Assembly (NCBI GenBank): GCA_910576975.1
Contig: CAJTJY010000028.1
Location: 11,687 to 35,297 of the forward strand
Origin: an uncultured Lachnospiraceae bacterium
Lineage (GTDB): Bacteria > Bacillota > Clostridia > Lachnospirales > Lachnospiraceae
DNA length: 23,611 nt
Direction of reading: 5' to 3'
Part shown: piece by piece, positions 15,100 to 22,197 of the stretch
Layout of the letters: each line of letters opens with the position of its first letter
How positions within the stretch are numbered: the stretch's first letter is position 1
Notes under the pieces: generated by a model
Databases searched by the model: none
The model's input: the letters and a program-made list of their open reading frames with translations, nothing else
Told to the model about the DNA's origin: nothing
Position numbers and translations under genes: made by a program

Positions 15100-16281
15100 T
15101 CAATCTATTCCAAGCCATCCCACTAATCTATTCTTTTTACAAATATGATTTAATCCACTATTAAAATCTTTACGTGATCTACTGTATTTTGTTAAAACCT
15201 TTTCTATAACATCAAATCCTTGAGATTCTTTCAATATATCATAAAATCCCCCATATAATAATTTGCCTATTACACGCCTTTCTTGAATAGAAATTTTTGA
15301 AAACTTTGCAAAAAAATTGTATGTAAAGTTAGATCTTACAGCTAACTCTTTATTTACTCTGTCGCCAAAATTGTAAAAGGGACTCTTTTCATCTACAAAT
15401 GCACAATCATTTGCAGATGGATTAAGATATACCATCCGCATTGCAGCCCAATACTGTTCAGCTGAAGAAATCCACCATATAAAAAAGAGAAAATAATCAA
15501 TACATGCTATCTTATCTGCAATCTCTTTCTTGTCTGCTCCTTGAATTTCAAGATGTGTTGTTATTGTATACATAGCAATAATATCACAGCAAATTTCCTC
15601 TAAAATTTTCCTGTCATTATTTTCAACAAGCAATTTAGAAATACTATAAATATTTTCTAAATTTGGATTTCCATCCCCTAATGACTTGGATATATTATAT
15701 AGACGAATGCACTCTTCACAATAATTCATTACTTTACTTTTAACAGTATTTGACAACTGATTCTTCTCTTTAAAAGCGATATGCGCTACTTCATGACAAT
15801 ACCCAAACATATATCCTAATTCCTTTACATTTAAATAACCCTTGTTAGTTAATATATTGGTAGAATCTTCATGTCTGTCATATTGTGGTACTTTTATTTT
15901 GAGTTTTTTATATTCTTCTGCAATATATCTTGATAGAGAAGGAATTCTTTCAAATCTACTTGATAAAAATAAAAATAGCAATGACTTACAATAAAATATA
16001 CATTTCTCTTTGGACAATTGCAAGTCAATATAAGAAGAATATATCCACAAAAAATATTTGTATAAATACCAAAAATGGTTGTCCCAAATTATATAATCAT
16101 TTTCATCTAATCTAATATAGCGCGGATAAACTTCTGAAGAATATACCACGTATGTATTAAGTTGCTTAATATAATTTGAGCCTAGTATATAAAACGATAA
16201 TCTATTAAGACTATCATCTTGAATTTGCATTGGTTTTCTTATTTGCGTACATGTATACTTTAAATATTCTTCAAGATTCAT
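15100..16281 (-). CDS. Putative HExxH zinc metallopeptidase of a conflict-type module
   Basis: A 393-aa protein with the zinc-peptidase signature HEVAH (His163, Glu164, His167 in GYCHEVAHIAF). About 60 residues later is EEICCD (Glu228/229, Asp233), in the position of the third zinc ligand of gluzincin-type enzymes. The N-terminal ~150 residues are aromatic-rich and probably helical. Another hydrophobic stretch (YFLFFIWWISSAEQYWAAM, about 257-276) follows the active site. The start codon overlaps the stop of the upstream small gene by 11 nt, indicating coupling. Composition is strongly AT-rich compared with flanking genes, which suggests recent transfer. I infer an effector protease in a bacterial conflict or defence system; the exact family and substrate are unknown. 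Confidence 0.75.
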   Translation of the reverse strand: MNLEEYLKYTCTQIRKPMQIQDDSLNRLSFYILGSNYIKQLNTYVVYSSEVYPRYIRLDENDYIIWDNHFWYLYKYFLWIYSSYIDLQLSKEKCIFYCKSLLFLFLSSRFERIPSLSRYIAEEYKKLKIKVPQYDRHEDSTNILTNKGYLNVKELGYMFGYCHEVAHIAFKEKNQLSNTVKSKVMNYCEECIRLYNISKSLGDGNPNLENIYSISKLLVENNDRKILEEICCDIIAMYTITTHLEIQGADKKEIADKIACIDYFLFFIWWISSAEQYWAAMRMVYLNPSANDCAFVDEKSPFYNFGDRVNKELAVRSNFTYNFFAKFSKISIQERRVIGKLLYGGFYDILKESQGFDVIEKVLTKYSRSRKDFNSGLNHICKKNRLVGWLGID

Positions 16282-16594
16282 TTATATCACCATCCGAAGA
16301 TGTAATCCTATCGCTTTCTTCTGCCTTCTTTACTGCATCGAGTATTTTTGCCACATTCTTTGGAGTTCCATTTACTTCTATATTATTATATTTTACACTT
16401 GTCTTAGCAGTTTTAAGAATTTGAACTATAATAGCAGAAGCGGCAGGAATACCAACTGTAATAAGCGGAACAAATATCTGAATTACAGTATCTGTTCCAA
16501 GAGAATTAACTTCTAATATTTCACAATTATTGAAAGTGTTTTTTACTTGATTAATAAGTTCAGAATTCGTTCTTGGTATTTCAATTACTAACAT
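16271..16594 (-). CDS. Small EACC1-like adaptor protein
   Basis: A 107-aa protein with the order beta strand (MLVIEIP), helix (NSELINQVKNTF), strand, then LGTDTVIQIFVPLITVGIPA leading into a long hydrophobic helix, strand (SVKYNNIEVNG) and a final helix (NVAKILDAVKKAEE). This order resembles the effector-associated constant component EACC1 described computationally in conflict systems, where it accompanies variable effectors such as peptidases. The match is by pattern recall and is not proven. GAGGAGG lies 7 nt before the ATG. It starts 30 nt after the AbiEii toxin gene and overlaps the HExxH gene by 11 nt, so it could belong to one transcript with both. The hydrophobic segment could also be a membrane helix. 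Confidence 0.65.
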   Translation of the reverse strand: MLVIEIPRTNSELINQVKNTFNNCEILEVNSLGTDTVIQIFVPLITVGIPAASAIIVQILKTAKTSVKYNNIEVNGTPKNVAKILDAVKKAEESDRITSSDGDINES

Positions 16595-16624
16595 AACATA
16601 TCCTCCTCGTATAATAAAATTGTT

Positions 16625-17521
16625 TTATACCCAAACCAATCTTTTGATTCCCCACGTCTTTTCCCACTCATCCTCATTCACAATCGCATCAAATACAGGC
16701 TCAAGAAAAGTCTGTATTTCCTCAATGACTGCCGAAAACTCAAGCGTATCATTTTTTATGGTCTTCAAAAAGAATTTCCAACGCTTCTGCATATCCACAT
16801 CCTCGGCAAGTGTGAGAATACGCTTGAAACTGTCCTTTTCGTAGGGTGTCCCTCGCCATTCCAATGTTCTGGATATTGCTGTCTGCAATTTTACTCCGTC
16901 AAAATCAAAAGTCCTTGACATATAGTAAAGATCGTAAAAGTCCTTCATTCTGCCTGTCAGCTCAAACCGCTGTAAAATAGCGTCAAACTTTTCGGCAATC
17001 GTACTTTCAAGAGAATACGTCAAAATAACGGGAGATTCAAAATCAGGAAGCTGCGTACGAATCGTCCGTTCCTCGGCACATGGCACAATCACATCCCCTA
17101 CTCCTATATCCACATTGAACGGCACTCGAACATTTTTTATTCTTCCGACAATCTGCGTGCTAATGCCATGATATTTCCTTTGTGGAGAAATTTTCTCAAA
17201 GCCTTTGGCTGTCATCTCAATATAATCATTGCCCGTAGGCACGGCAAGAATTTTTAAAATAAGAGCCTGTACCTCTTCTAACGAGTTAGAAACACTGCGC
17301 AATAGAAAATCCACATCAACAGTCGCCCGGCTTTCAAAATTTGTGAGCATATAAATAAACAAACCACCCTTAAGAATAAGAGTATCCTCATGACCAGATT
17401 TTGAAAGCTTCCGCAAAAATTCCTCCTGCATAAAAAGCTGTAAGCATTGCTGATAACTAATGCCCACCGCCTTTGCCTTATTCCTTAGCCTTGCCAAAAC
17501 GGATACCGCAATATCAGCCAC
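16625..17521 (-). CDS. abiEii: AbiEii-type nucleotidyltransferase toxin
   Basis: A 298-aa type IV toxin of the AbiEii/AbiGii family, which acts as an RNA nucleotidyltransferase and causes growth arrest during phage infection. The active-site region DTLILKGGLFIYMLTNFESR followed by ATVDVDFLL gives the GG and DxD motifs. The later segment TYSLESTIAEKFDAILQRFE and a C-terminal helical region complete the expected domain. I chose the GTG at 17521 because the decayed copy has ATG at the homologous codon and because it overlaps the antitoxin stop by one base (TAGTG). An in-frame GTG at 17530 is an alternative. All key motifs are intact. Confidence 0.9.
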   Translation of the reverse strand: MADIAVSVLARLRNKAKAVGISYQQCLQLFMQEEFLRKLSKSGHEDTLILKGGLFIYMLTNFESRATVDVDFLLRSVSNSLEEVQALILKILAVPTGNDYIEMTAKGFEKISPQRKYHGISTQIVGRIKNVRVPFNVDIGVGDVIVPCAEERTIRTQLPDFESPVILTYSLESTIAEKFDAILQRFELTGRMKDFYDLYYMSRTFDFDGVKLQTAISRTLEWRGTPYEKDSFKRILTLAEDVDMQKRWKFFLKTIKNDTLEFSAVIEEIQTFLEPVFDAIVNEDEWEKTWGIKRLVWV

Positions 17522-18129
17522 TACAACCACACTCCAATCAATTCTTTTACTTTCTTCTGCACTCTGAGCTCTTTTGCATATTTCATAAGGTTCGGTATAT
17601 TTTTCTGTGTATCCCTCACATAACCTTGAACTGCTTTATTAAAAATTTCTTTGTCCATTTTGCCCATATTCCGCAAGACGTCACAAATAGTACGGTCACA
17701 GTCATAAATGCGGACATCTACAAAATCAATACTTCCTTTTATTTCCCCTAGCGATACTAAATAAGGCTCAACTCTATAAGCCTTTACAAACGGATAATCT
17801 ATCTTTGTACGATTCCTTGAAACATTTTTATCAACCGTAATATTCCATTCCGCAGGATTACGGTCACTATAATGATAATAAAAGAGAGCTGTTTCCATAC
17901 AAAGGACTGCGTCTGGAAAAAGCCGATTGATTATCTTAACCTCCTGCCCATCGAAAGAATCCACCCAATGGTAATATCCCCATTTTACTCTTTCAATCAG
18001 TCCTTCATTTAATAATTTCTGAATATCAGCATAATATATTTTATTAGAATTAAGTTCAGCAGTAGTCATGATACAATCATGGTCAAAAAAAATTCTTCTT
18101 ACAACACCTATTACCTTTTCATCAAGCAT
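17521..18129 (-). CDS. abiEi: AbiEi-type antitoxin/transcriptional repressor
   Basis: A 202-aa antitoxin. The N-terminal winged helix (MLDEKVIGVVRRIFFDHDCI, MTTAELNSNKIYYADIQKLL) is expected to bind the operon's own promoter and repress it. The C-terminal domain (RLFPDAVLCMETALFYYHYS onward) is needed to counteract the toxin in AbiE systems. GAGGTG lies before the ATG. It is the first gene of a minus-strand unit in which the toxin, the EACC1-like protein, the HExxH protein and the 171-aa protein follow with short gaps or overlaps. Autoregulation by this protein might therefore control the whole unit (inference). Confidence 0.9.
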   Translation of the reverse strand: MLDEKVIGVVRRIFFDHDCIMTTAELNSNKIYYADIQKLLNEGLIERVKWGYYHWVDSFDGQEVKIINRLFPDAVLCMETALFYYHYSDRNPAEWNITVDKNVSRNRTKIDYPFVKAYRVEPYLVSLGEIKGSIDFVDVRIYDCDRTICDVLRNMGKMDKEIFNKAVQGYVRDTQKNIPNLMKYAKELRVQKKVKELIGVWL

Positions 18130-18521
18130 TGATTACACCTCTATTAATCCACACAAAAATAATTCAATAATTGTGTACTTTGTTGTAGTATATCTTCTTT
18201 TTTATACAAAGTCAATAATAGTAAAATACCGCAAAAAAATTTATTGATGGTGTGGTTCAATATAAAAAATTAGCTCGTCCAAAATAGATAGACAAGCTGA
18301 TTTCCTCATAATTTCATAGCAGAAATATACATTTTCATTGACCACTGTATAGAGATTTATTCATCTCGGAGTGCCGCAAAGCTCAACAAAATAAGGTTTT
18401 CTTCCGCATTTCTTATCTCTTCTCATACCACTTAGCAATTCTTACAAAGCTATGTACAAATAAGCCGAAAACACTCGGCTTGTCCGCATAGGGCTTAATT
18501 TGGAACATTTCTGAGCACAAG
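18130..18521. other. Intergenic region with terminator and small minus-strand frames
   Basis: Besides the hairpin at 18263-18298, two short minus-strand frames read like protein. One is 18413-18508 (31 aa, MFQIKPYADKPSVFGLFVHS then FVRIAKWYEKR). Overlapping its end is 18241-18426, MRRDKKCGRKPYFVELCGTP then R, a TGA at 18361-18363, and 39 more sense codons. They may be remnants of one mobile-element gene, since neither has a strong ribosome binding site. A 7-bp hairpin AAGCCGA/TCGGCTT lies at 18462-18481. The promoter of the AbiE operon should lie in 18130-18240, but no clear -10/-35 pair was assigned. Confidence 0.3.
18263..18298 (-). terminator. Minus-strand terminator-like hairpin upstream of AbiEi
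   Basis: AGCTCGTC (18272-18279) pairs with GACAAGCT (18291-18298) with one G:T-type mismatch. On the minus strand it is followed by AATTTTTTAT. It would stop transcription arriving from the right, insulating the AbiE operon. The loop text resembles that of the hairpin at 14233-14275. Confidence 0.5.
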
Positions 18522-18884
18522 GTAGGTACAGAAGAACTAGCCCACATGGAAATGGTCTGCACCATTATCTACCAGCTAACAAAAGATCTCTCCCCCGAGG
18601 AAATCAAGGCATCTGGCTTTGACAAATACTATGTCGACCACACGCTCGCTCTCTGGCCGCAAGCCGCTGGCGGAATTCCTTTCAATGCCTGCGAATTCCA
18701 GTCAAAAGGCGACCCTATTACAGACCTGACGGAAGATATGGCGGCAGAGCAGAAAGCCCGCAGCACATACGAGAATATCCTGCGCCTAGTCAAAGATCCG
18801 GAAGTCGCAGATCCGATCCGTTATCTGCGTGAACGTGAAGTAGTACACTTCCAGCGTTTTGGCGAAGCAAACCGGGAAGATTGA
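18522..18884 (+). pseudogene. cotJC: CotJC/manganese catalase fragment
   Basis: The frame reads VGTEELAHMEMVCTIIYQLT, then GFDKYYVDHTLALWPQAAGG, DLTEDMAAEQKARSTYENIL and REREVVHFQRFGEA. This is the middle and C-terminal part of a spore-coat CotJC-type manganese catalase, including Glu/His residues of the dimanganese site (EELAH, the AAEQKA helix and VVHFQRF). The N-terminal ~60 residues, with the first metal ligand, are missing. No start codon or ribosome binding site precedes the homologous region, and ATG 18546 lies inside a metal-binding helix. The C-terminal tail is also lost after FGEA. It would be inactive. The homologous sequence stops abruptly at both ends, as expected for a recombination fragment. 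Confidence 0.82.
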
Positions 18885-18987
18885 AGTAAATGAAACCACA
18901 AAAAATACAATCACTAAGACGCATACCCACACGCCCCTTAAAGCTGTGGACTTCGACTTTCACACTAAAAGAAAGGACAAGCCTATT

Positions 18988-19376
18988 ATGCCAGTATTCA
19001 GAGTAGAAAAAGTCAAAGATTATACAATTATGCCAAACACCACTTACGCAACCGCCAGTTATCCCTGCGGGCAAAAGGACTGCTCTGTCAAATGCTCTCA
19101 TTGCCCCCGGAATGGAATTTTACCCTGCAAGGGTTAGCTTATATCAACAAAGAGGGTTTAGACGCTATTACAACGATTATACACGAACTGGAGCAGGCAG
19201 GATATATTACCCGCAACAGAATATGCGATGAAAAGGGATTGCTTCGGAAAATGGAATATACAGTCTATTCATCCCCAAGGCTGAATGACAGTTATGACAA
19301 TAATCCAATCGTGGAAAATCCTACACCGGATAATCCAACATTGGAATTTCCAATGCAGGGAAAACCAACACAATAA
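18988..19376 (+). pseudogene. RepA-like replication initiator of a mobile element, frameshifted
   Basis: It starts MPVFRVEKVKDYTIMPN after a GAAAGGA ribosome binding site. This is the typical start of the helix-turn-helix replication initiators found in Firmicutes plasmids and integrative elements. A missing base near 19038 shifts the frame: the expected HLRNRQLSLRAKGLL-type helix-turn-helix follows in the next frame. That frame continues SLPPEWNFTLQGLAYINKEG and DAITTIIHELEQAGYITRNR to a Pro/Asn-rich linker ending at 19376. The first frame stops at 19137. The C-terminal half of the protein is absent or decayed after 19376. It is a relic of an integrated plasmid or conjugative element. Confidence 0.75.
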
Positions 19377-19544
19377 AATATAGATATATAAAATACGAAA
19401 GTATAAATTACAGAATGATAAATTATCTATTCCTTTCCTATCCGTTTTTCGATTTTTAATTAAATTATACCTATCGCATGAAGGGAATGGAAAGGAAAAG
19501 AGGTTGATACAACACAGATATTCATTTATGCCTTAATTGCCCTT

Positions 19545-19624
19545 TATCAATGGCAAACAGTCAAGTCAAGGATTTACCGCTTTAGCGGCGTTTACGTCCT
19601 TGACTTGGCTGTTTGGCGTTGATA
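19545..19624. repeat. Long imperfect hairpin (about 36-bp arms) of mobile-element type
   Basis: The left arm begins TATCAATGGCAAACAGTCAA and the right arm is its near-complement, sharing CAAACAG-CAAGTCAAGGA and a CCGC/GCGG apex around TTTA. Several mismatches are scattered along the stem. Its position next to a RepA remnant suggests a role in mobile-element transfer, replication or transcription termination. No function is proven. Confidence 0.7.
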
Positions 19625-19693
19625 GTCTGGGAAAGATAAAGAACAAATTGCAGAGCTTGTGTTTCTGCCTGATGAAGATATGGAGTAATTGAA

Positions 19694-19740
19694 AACGCCG
19701 GGGAATGGCAGCTTATACAGTGCCATTCCCCGGCGTTTTT
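19694..19740. terminator. Strong bidirectional terminator hairpin
   Basis: AACGCCGGGGAATGGCA (19694-19710) pairs perfectly with 19721-19737 around a 10-nt loop and is followed by TTTT. AAAA precedes it, so it can also terminate minus-strand transcripts from the HxlR-like gene. The half-stem AACGCCGGGGAATG recurs in the terminator at 23470. Confidence 0.85.
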
Positions 19741-19746
19741 ATAGTT

Positions 19747-20067
19747 TCAACTATTTTTTTGTTTATATTCTGTCCCTCACTCTACCATAGCGTCTAAAAT
19801 CGGTTTTAGGCTATACCCTGTTTCTGTCAAAGTATACTCTACCCGTGGCGGCACTTCTGGATATACTTTCCGGGTAAGCAGCCCGCTATCTTCCATTGAA
19901 CGCAAATTTACTGTTAAAACTTTTTGAGATACATTCCCGACAGATTTTTTTAGTTCTCCAAACCGTTTTGTACCGTCTAATAAGTCACGGATAATTAACA
20001 CTTTTCAACGGTCACTAATGAGCATTAAAGTAGTTTCCACTGGGCAGGCAGGTAAAATTTTTTCCAT
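19747..20067 (-). pseudogene. HxlR-family regulator with two in-frame TGA codons at Trp positions
   Basis: Read through, the frame gives MEKILPACPVETTLMLISDR, TGA (20005-20007), KVLIIRDLLDGTKRFGELKK, the rest of the winged helix, then PILDAMVE, TGA (19777-19779) and GTEYKQKNS. HxlR proteins normally have Trp at both positions (SDRWKVLI and the C-terminal EWG). So both TGG codons appear as TGA, with no frameshift and otherwise good conservation. GTG at 20001 could restart a 74-aa protein lacking the N-terminal helix. Neighbouring genes use TGG for Trp. The most likely reading is a pseudogene or an allele dependent on stop readthrough. It is divergent from the NAD(P)-binding gene, a common HxlR arrangement. 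Confidence 0.75.
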
Positions 20068-20111
20068 TAAAAACCCCAATTTCTTCACAATAGTTTCTTT
20101 TGGGTAACTAT

Positions 20112-20159
20112 AGCACAATAAAGTGCTTACTTTACGTTTTCTCTTTACGGCTATATTAT
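20112..20159 (+). promoter_or_regulatory. Candidate promoter and operator of the NAD(P)-binding gene
   Basis: TTTACG (20131-20136), a 17-nt spacer and TATTAT (20154-20159) form a plausible promoter. Immediately upstream is a dyad AGCAC-N6-GTGCT (20112-20127), a candidate HxlR binding site in the divergent intergenic region. The evidence is weak for the operator and moderate for the promoter. Confidence 0.4.
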
Positions 20160-20220
20160 AATCTTGCAAACGGGAAAAAACAAGCCGCAAAAATAAAATA
20201 AAATTTAGGAGGACAAATCT

Positions 20221-20724
20221 ATGAAAATCGCAGTTATTTGTGCAAATGGCAAAGAGGGAAAGTTAATCGTTGAGGAAGCTATCGCAAAAGGGGCAGACGT
20301 TACCGCCGTTGTGCGTGGCGAAAACAAGTCGGCAGCAAAAAACGTCATTCAGAAAGACCTGTTTGATTTGAACGTAGCCGATTTAGAGAACTTTGATGTT
20401 GTGATTGACGCTTTCGGGGCATGGACGCCGGAAACTTTGCCGCAGCACAGCACTTCTCTGAAACATCTTTGCGACCTTGTAAGTGGCAAAGAAACAAGGC
20501 TTCTTGTTGTCGGCGGTGCAGGCAGCCTATATGTAAATCCGGAGCATACCGTACTGGTTATGGACGGAGCAAGAACCGGGAAATACATTTGGGGCGGCGA
20601 AGAACTGACACTGAACTCTAAGGGAGAAAGCGTAATCAGCTACGCCGACTATGCGGCTGCTATGGTGGAGGAAGCATTAAACGGAAACCACATTCAGCAG
20701 AGAATTTCTGTTGTGGCAGAATAA
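20221..20724 (+). CDS. NAD(P)H-binding (atypical SDR/NmrA-like) protein with apparent internal deletion
   Basis: A 167-aa Rossmann-fold protein. MKIAVICANGKEGKLIVEEA holds the nucleotide-binding loop, and VVIDAFGAW and LLVVGGAGSLYVN are family-typical strands. Members I recall are about 210 residues. Here the segment after EHTVLVM jumps directly to DGARTGKYIWGGEELTLNSK, so roughly 40 residues of the catalytic/substrate region seem to be missing in frame. The C-terminus (SVISYADYAAAMVEEAL) is normal. The gene is open, with AGGAGG 8 nt before the ATG, but the product may be inactive. It is divergent from a broken HxlR regulator. Such pairs usually respond to quinones or electrophiles. Confidence 0.8.
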   Translation: MKIAVICANGKEGKLIVEEAIAKGADVTAVVRGENKSAAKNVIQKDLFDLNVADLENFDVVIDAFGAWTPETLPQHSTSLKHLCDLVSGKETRLLVVGGAGSLYVNPEHTVLVMDGARTGKYIWGGEELTLNSKGESVISYADYAAAMVEEALNGNHIQQRISVVAE

Positions 20725-20752
20725 GTAGAACAGACTATCATTCAGTCAAATA

Positions 20753-20786
20753 TGAAGTCCCCTGCCCCATAAAGACAGGAGACTTC
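20753..20786 (+). other. Hairpin between the NAD(P)-binding and PNPOx-ferredoxin genes
   Basis: GAAGTC pairs with GACTTC, reinforced by CCTG/CAGG inside the arms. It ends just before the AGGAGG of the next gene and has no T-run. It may be a weak terminator or may limit ribosome access to the start at 20801. Confidence 0.35.
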
Positions 20787-20800
20787 TTACAGGAGGAAAT

Positions 20801-21427
20801 ATGAGTGCAGAAAAATATTTGCGTATGGTACAACAGGATATTCATTCTGTTGTCTTTGCCACAACTGATGAAAACCATTTCCCAGTTACTTGCGTGATTG
20901 ATATAATGCTGTCGGATAAGGACGGGCTTTATTTTCTGACCGCAAAGGGAAAAGCCTTTTATAAACGACTCAAAAATCAACCTCTCATTTCCTTTACTGG
21001 CATGAAAGGGACTGATACTTTATCCAGTAAATCTATTACCCTGCGTGGAGAAGTACGAGAAATCGGACAGAAACGATTATCAGAAATATTTGAAAAAAAT
21101 CCTTACATGGAAACCATTTACCCCAACAAGGAAAGCCGTACCACATTGACCGTATTCCAAATTTATAAAGGCAGCGGAGAATTTTTTGATTTGAGTTGCA
21201 AGCCCATTTTTCGGGAAAAATTTTCATTCGGTGGAATGGAAAACCATACGACATATTTTTTTGTTACGAATAAATGCAATGGCTGTACGCTCTGCGCTAA
21301 TGCCTGCCCGCAAAACTGCATTGATATTTCCATCTGCCCCGTAAAAATAAAACCGGAACATTTCCTGCATTGCGGAAAATGTATGGAAATATGTCCCTCG
21401 CAGGCGGTAGAAAGGAGGGCGCTATGA
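20801..21427 (+). CDS. PNPOx-fold flavoprotein fused to a 2[4Fe-4S] ferredoxin domain
   Basis: A 208-aa two-domain protein. Residues ~1-140 form a flavin-binding split barrel (DIHSVVFATTDENHFPVTCV, GLYFLTAKGKAFYKRLKNQP). The C-terminal domain has CNGCTLCANACP and a second set HCGKCMEICP plus an upstream Cys, sufficient for two 4Fe-4S clusters. It probably moves electrons between a ferredoxin-like pool and a flavin-bound substrate. The AGGAGG site lies 7 nt before the ATG, and its stop overlaps the macrodomain start (ATGA). Its coupling to macrodomain and sirtuin genes suggests a redox role in the ADP-ribosylation pathway, analogous to the oxidoreductases reported in SirTM operons (inference). 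Confidence 0.85.
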   Translation: MSAEKYLRMVQQDIHSVVFATTDENHFPVTCVIDIMLSDKDGLYFLTAKGKAFYKRLKNQPLISFTGMKGTDTLSSKSITLRGEVREIGQKRLSEIFEKNPYMETIYPNKESRTTLTVFQIYKGSGEFFDLSCKPIFREKFSFGGMENHTTYFFVTNKCNGCTLCANACPQNCIDISICPVKIKPEHFLHCGKCMEICPSQAVERRAL

Positions 21428-22197
21428 CACAGACAGAAAGACTTGATTTTCTGATTAACTATCTAATAGGTGAAAATAGCGAATTGAGGGCAATAGATAT
21501 TCCTACACAGGACACAGAAAAAAAACGTCTGTTGCGTTCCCTTATGAATATACGCCCGCCGAAAACAGCTTCAAAAGCATTTTTAGAAGTGCAGGACGCA
21601 TATTTACAGGAAGAATGTGCCCCAAAAGGCGTTATTTCATTATCAGATATTTCACTGGAACAACCAGGAATTTATTTATGGCAGGGCGATATTACCCTCC
21701 TGTCCGTAGACGCTATTGTAAATGCGGCGAACAGTGCCATGTTGGGCTGTTTCGTCCCATGCCACGGGTGTATTGACAATGTAATCCATTCTGCCGCAGG
21801 AGTTGAACTCCGTTTAGAATGTTACTGTATCATGGAAAAACAAAAAACAGAAGAACCAACGGGAAAAGCAAAGATCACAAAAGCCTATAATCTTCCCTGC
21901 CGTTATGTTCTCCATACGGTCGGTCCGATTATCTATGGGGACGTTACCGGGAAAGACTGCGACCTGCTATCGGGCTGTTACCGTTCCTGTTTAGAGCTTG
22001 CAGCAGCCTATCAGTTGAAAAGCATTGCCTTTTGCTGCATTTCTACGGGGGAGTTTCATTTCCCCAATGAAAAAGCCGCTGCAATAGCAATTCAGACAGT
22101 GCAGGACTATCAAAGAAAAAATCAGAATGGTTTGGAGGTGGTTTTTAATGTGTTCAAGGACAGCGACTATCAAATCTACAAGCAGTTGTTGGGATAA
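21424..22197 (+). CDS. Zinc-type macrodomain protein-ADP-ribose hydrolase
   Basis: A 257-aa protein. After an N-terminal helical extension (~80 residues) comes a macrodomain: DAIVNAANSAMLGCFVPCHG then CIDNVIHSAAG. The Cys/His set GCFVPCHGC matches the zinc-binding loop of the macrodomains paired with SirTM sirtuins. Later motifs are YVLHTVGPIIYG and AFCCISTGEFHFPNEKAAAI, which contact ADP-ribose. It should remove ADP-ribose added by the neighbouring SirTM. The start ATG overlaps the previous stop (ATGA), with GAAAGGAGG upstream. Its 3' end overlaps the sirtuin gene by 50 nt. Confidence 0.92.
   Translation: MTQTERLDFLINYLIGENSELRAIDIPTQDTEKKRLLRSLMNIRPPKTASKAFLEVQDAYLQEECAPKGVISLSDISLEQPGIYLWQGDITLLSVDAIVNAANSAMLGCFVPCHGCIDNVIHSAAGVELRLECYCIMEKQKTEEPTGKAKITKAYNLPCRYVLHTVGPIIYGDVTGKDCDLLSGCYRSCLELAAAYQLKSIAFCCISTGEFHFPNEKAAAIAIQTVQDYQRKNQNGLEVVFNVFKDSDYQIYKQLLG

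Larger units (their letters stand above)
19377..19746. other. Gene-free region with mobile-element debris
   Basis: AT-rich sequence follows the RepA remnant and can be read as a decayed linker of the same gene. It then holds the 80-bp hairpin at 19545-19624. A 19-residue frame with no start (19629-19688, GKDKEQIAELVFLPDEDME) looks like the C-terminal end of a lost gene. The terminator at 19694-19740 follows. Confidence 0.4.

Noticed and set aside
18859..19137. A long frame starting upstream of the RepA-like gene
   Set aside because: The typical protein start MPVFRVEK with its own ribosome binding site is at 18988; the upstream extension reads through the end of the CotJC fragment.
19747..20067. 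Selenocysteine or general UGA recoding in the HxlR gene
   Set aside because: Cys or selenocysteine is not expected at these positions, no selenocysteine insertion hairpin was seen, and neighbouring genes use TGG normally. Trp-to-stop mutation is simpler.
20005..20190. A separate 61-codon gene upstream of the HxlR winged helix
   Set aside because: Its last 20 residues are the HxlR N-terminus in the same frame as the rest, separated only by TGA, so it is not an independent gene.
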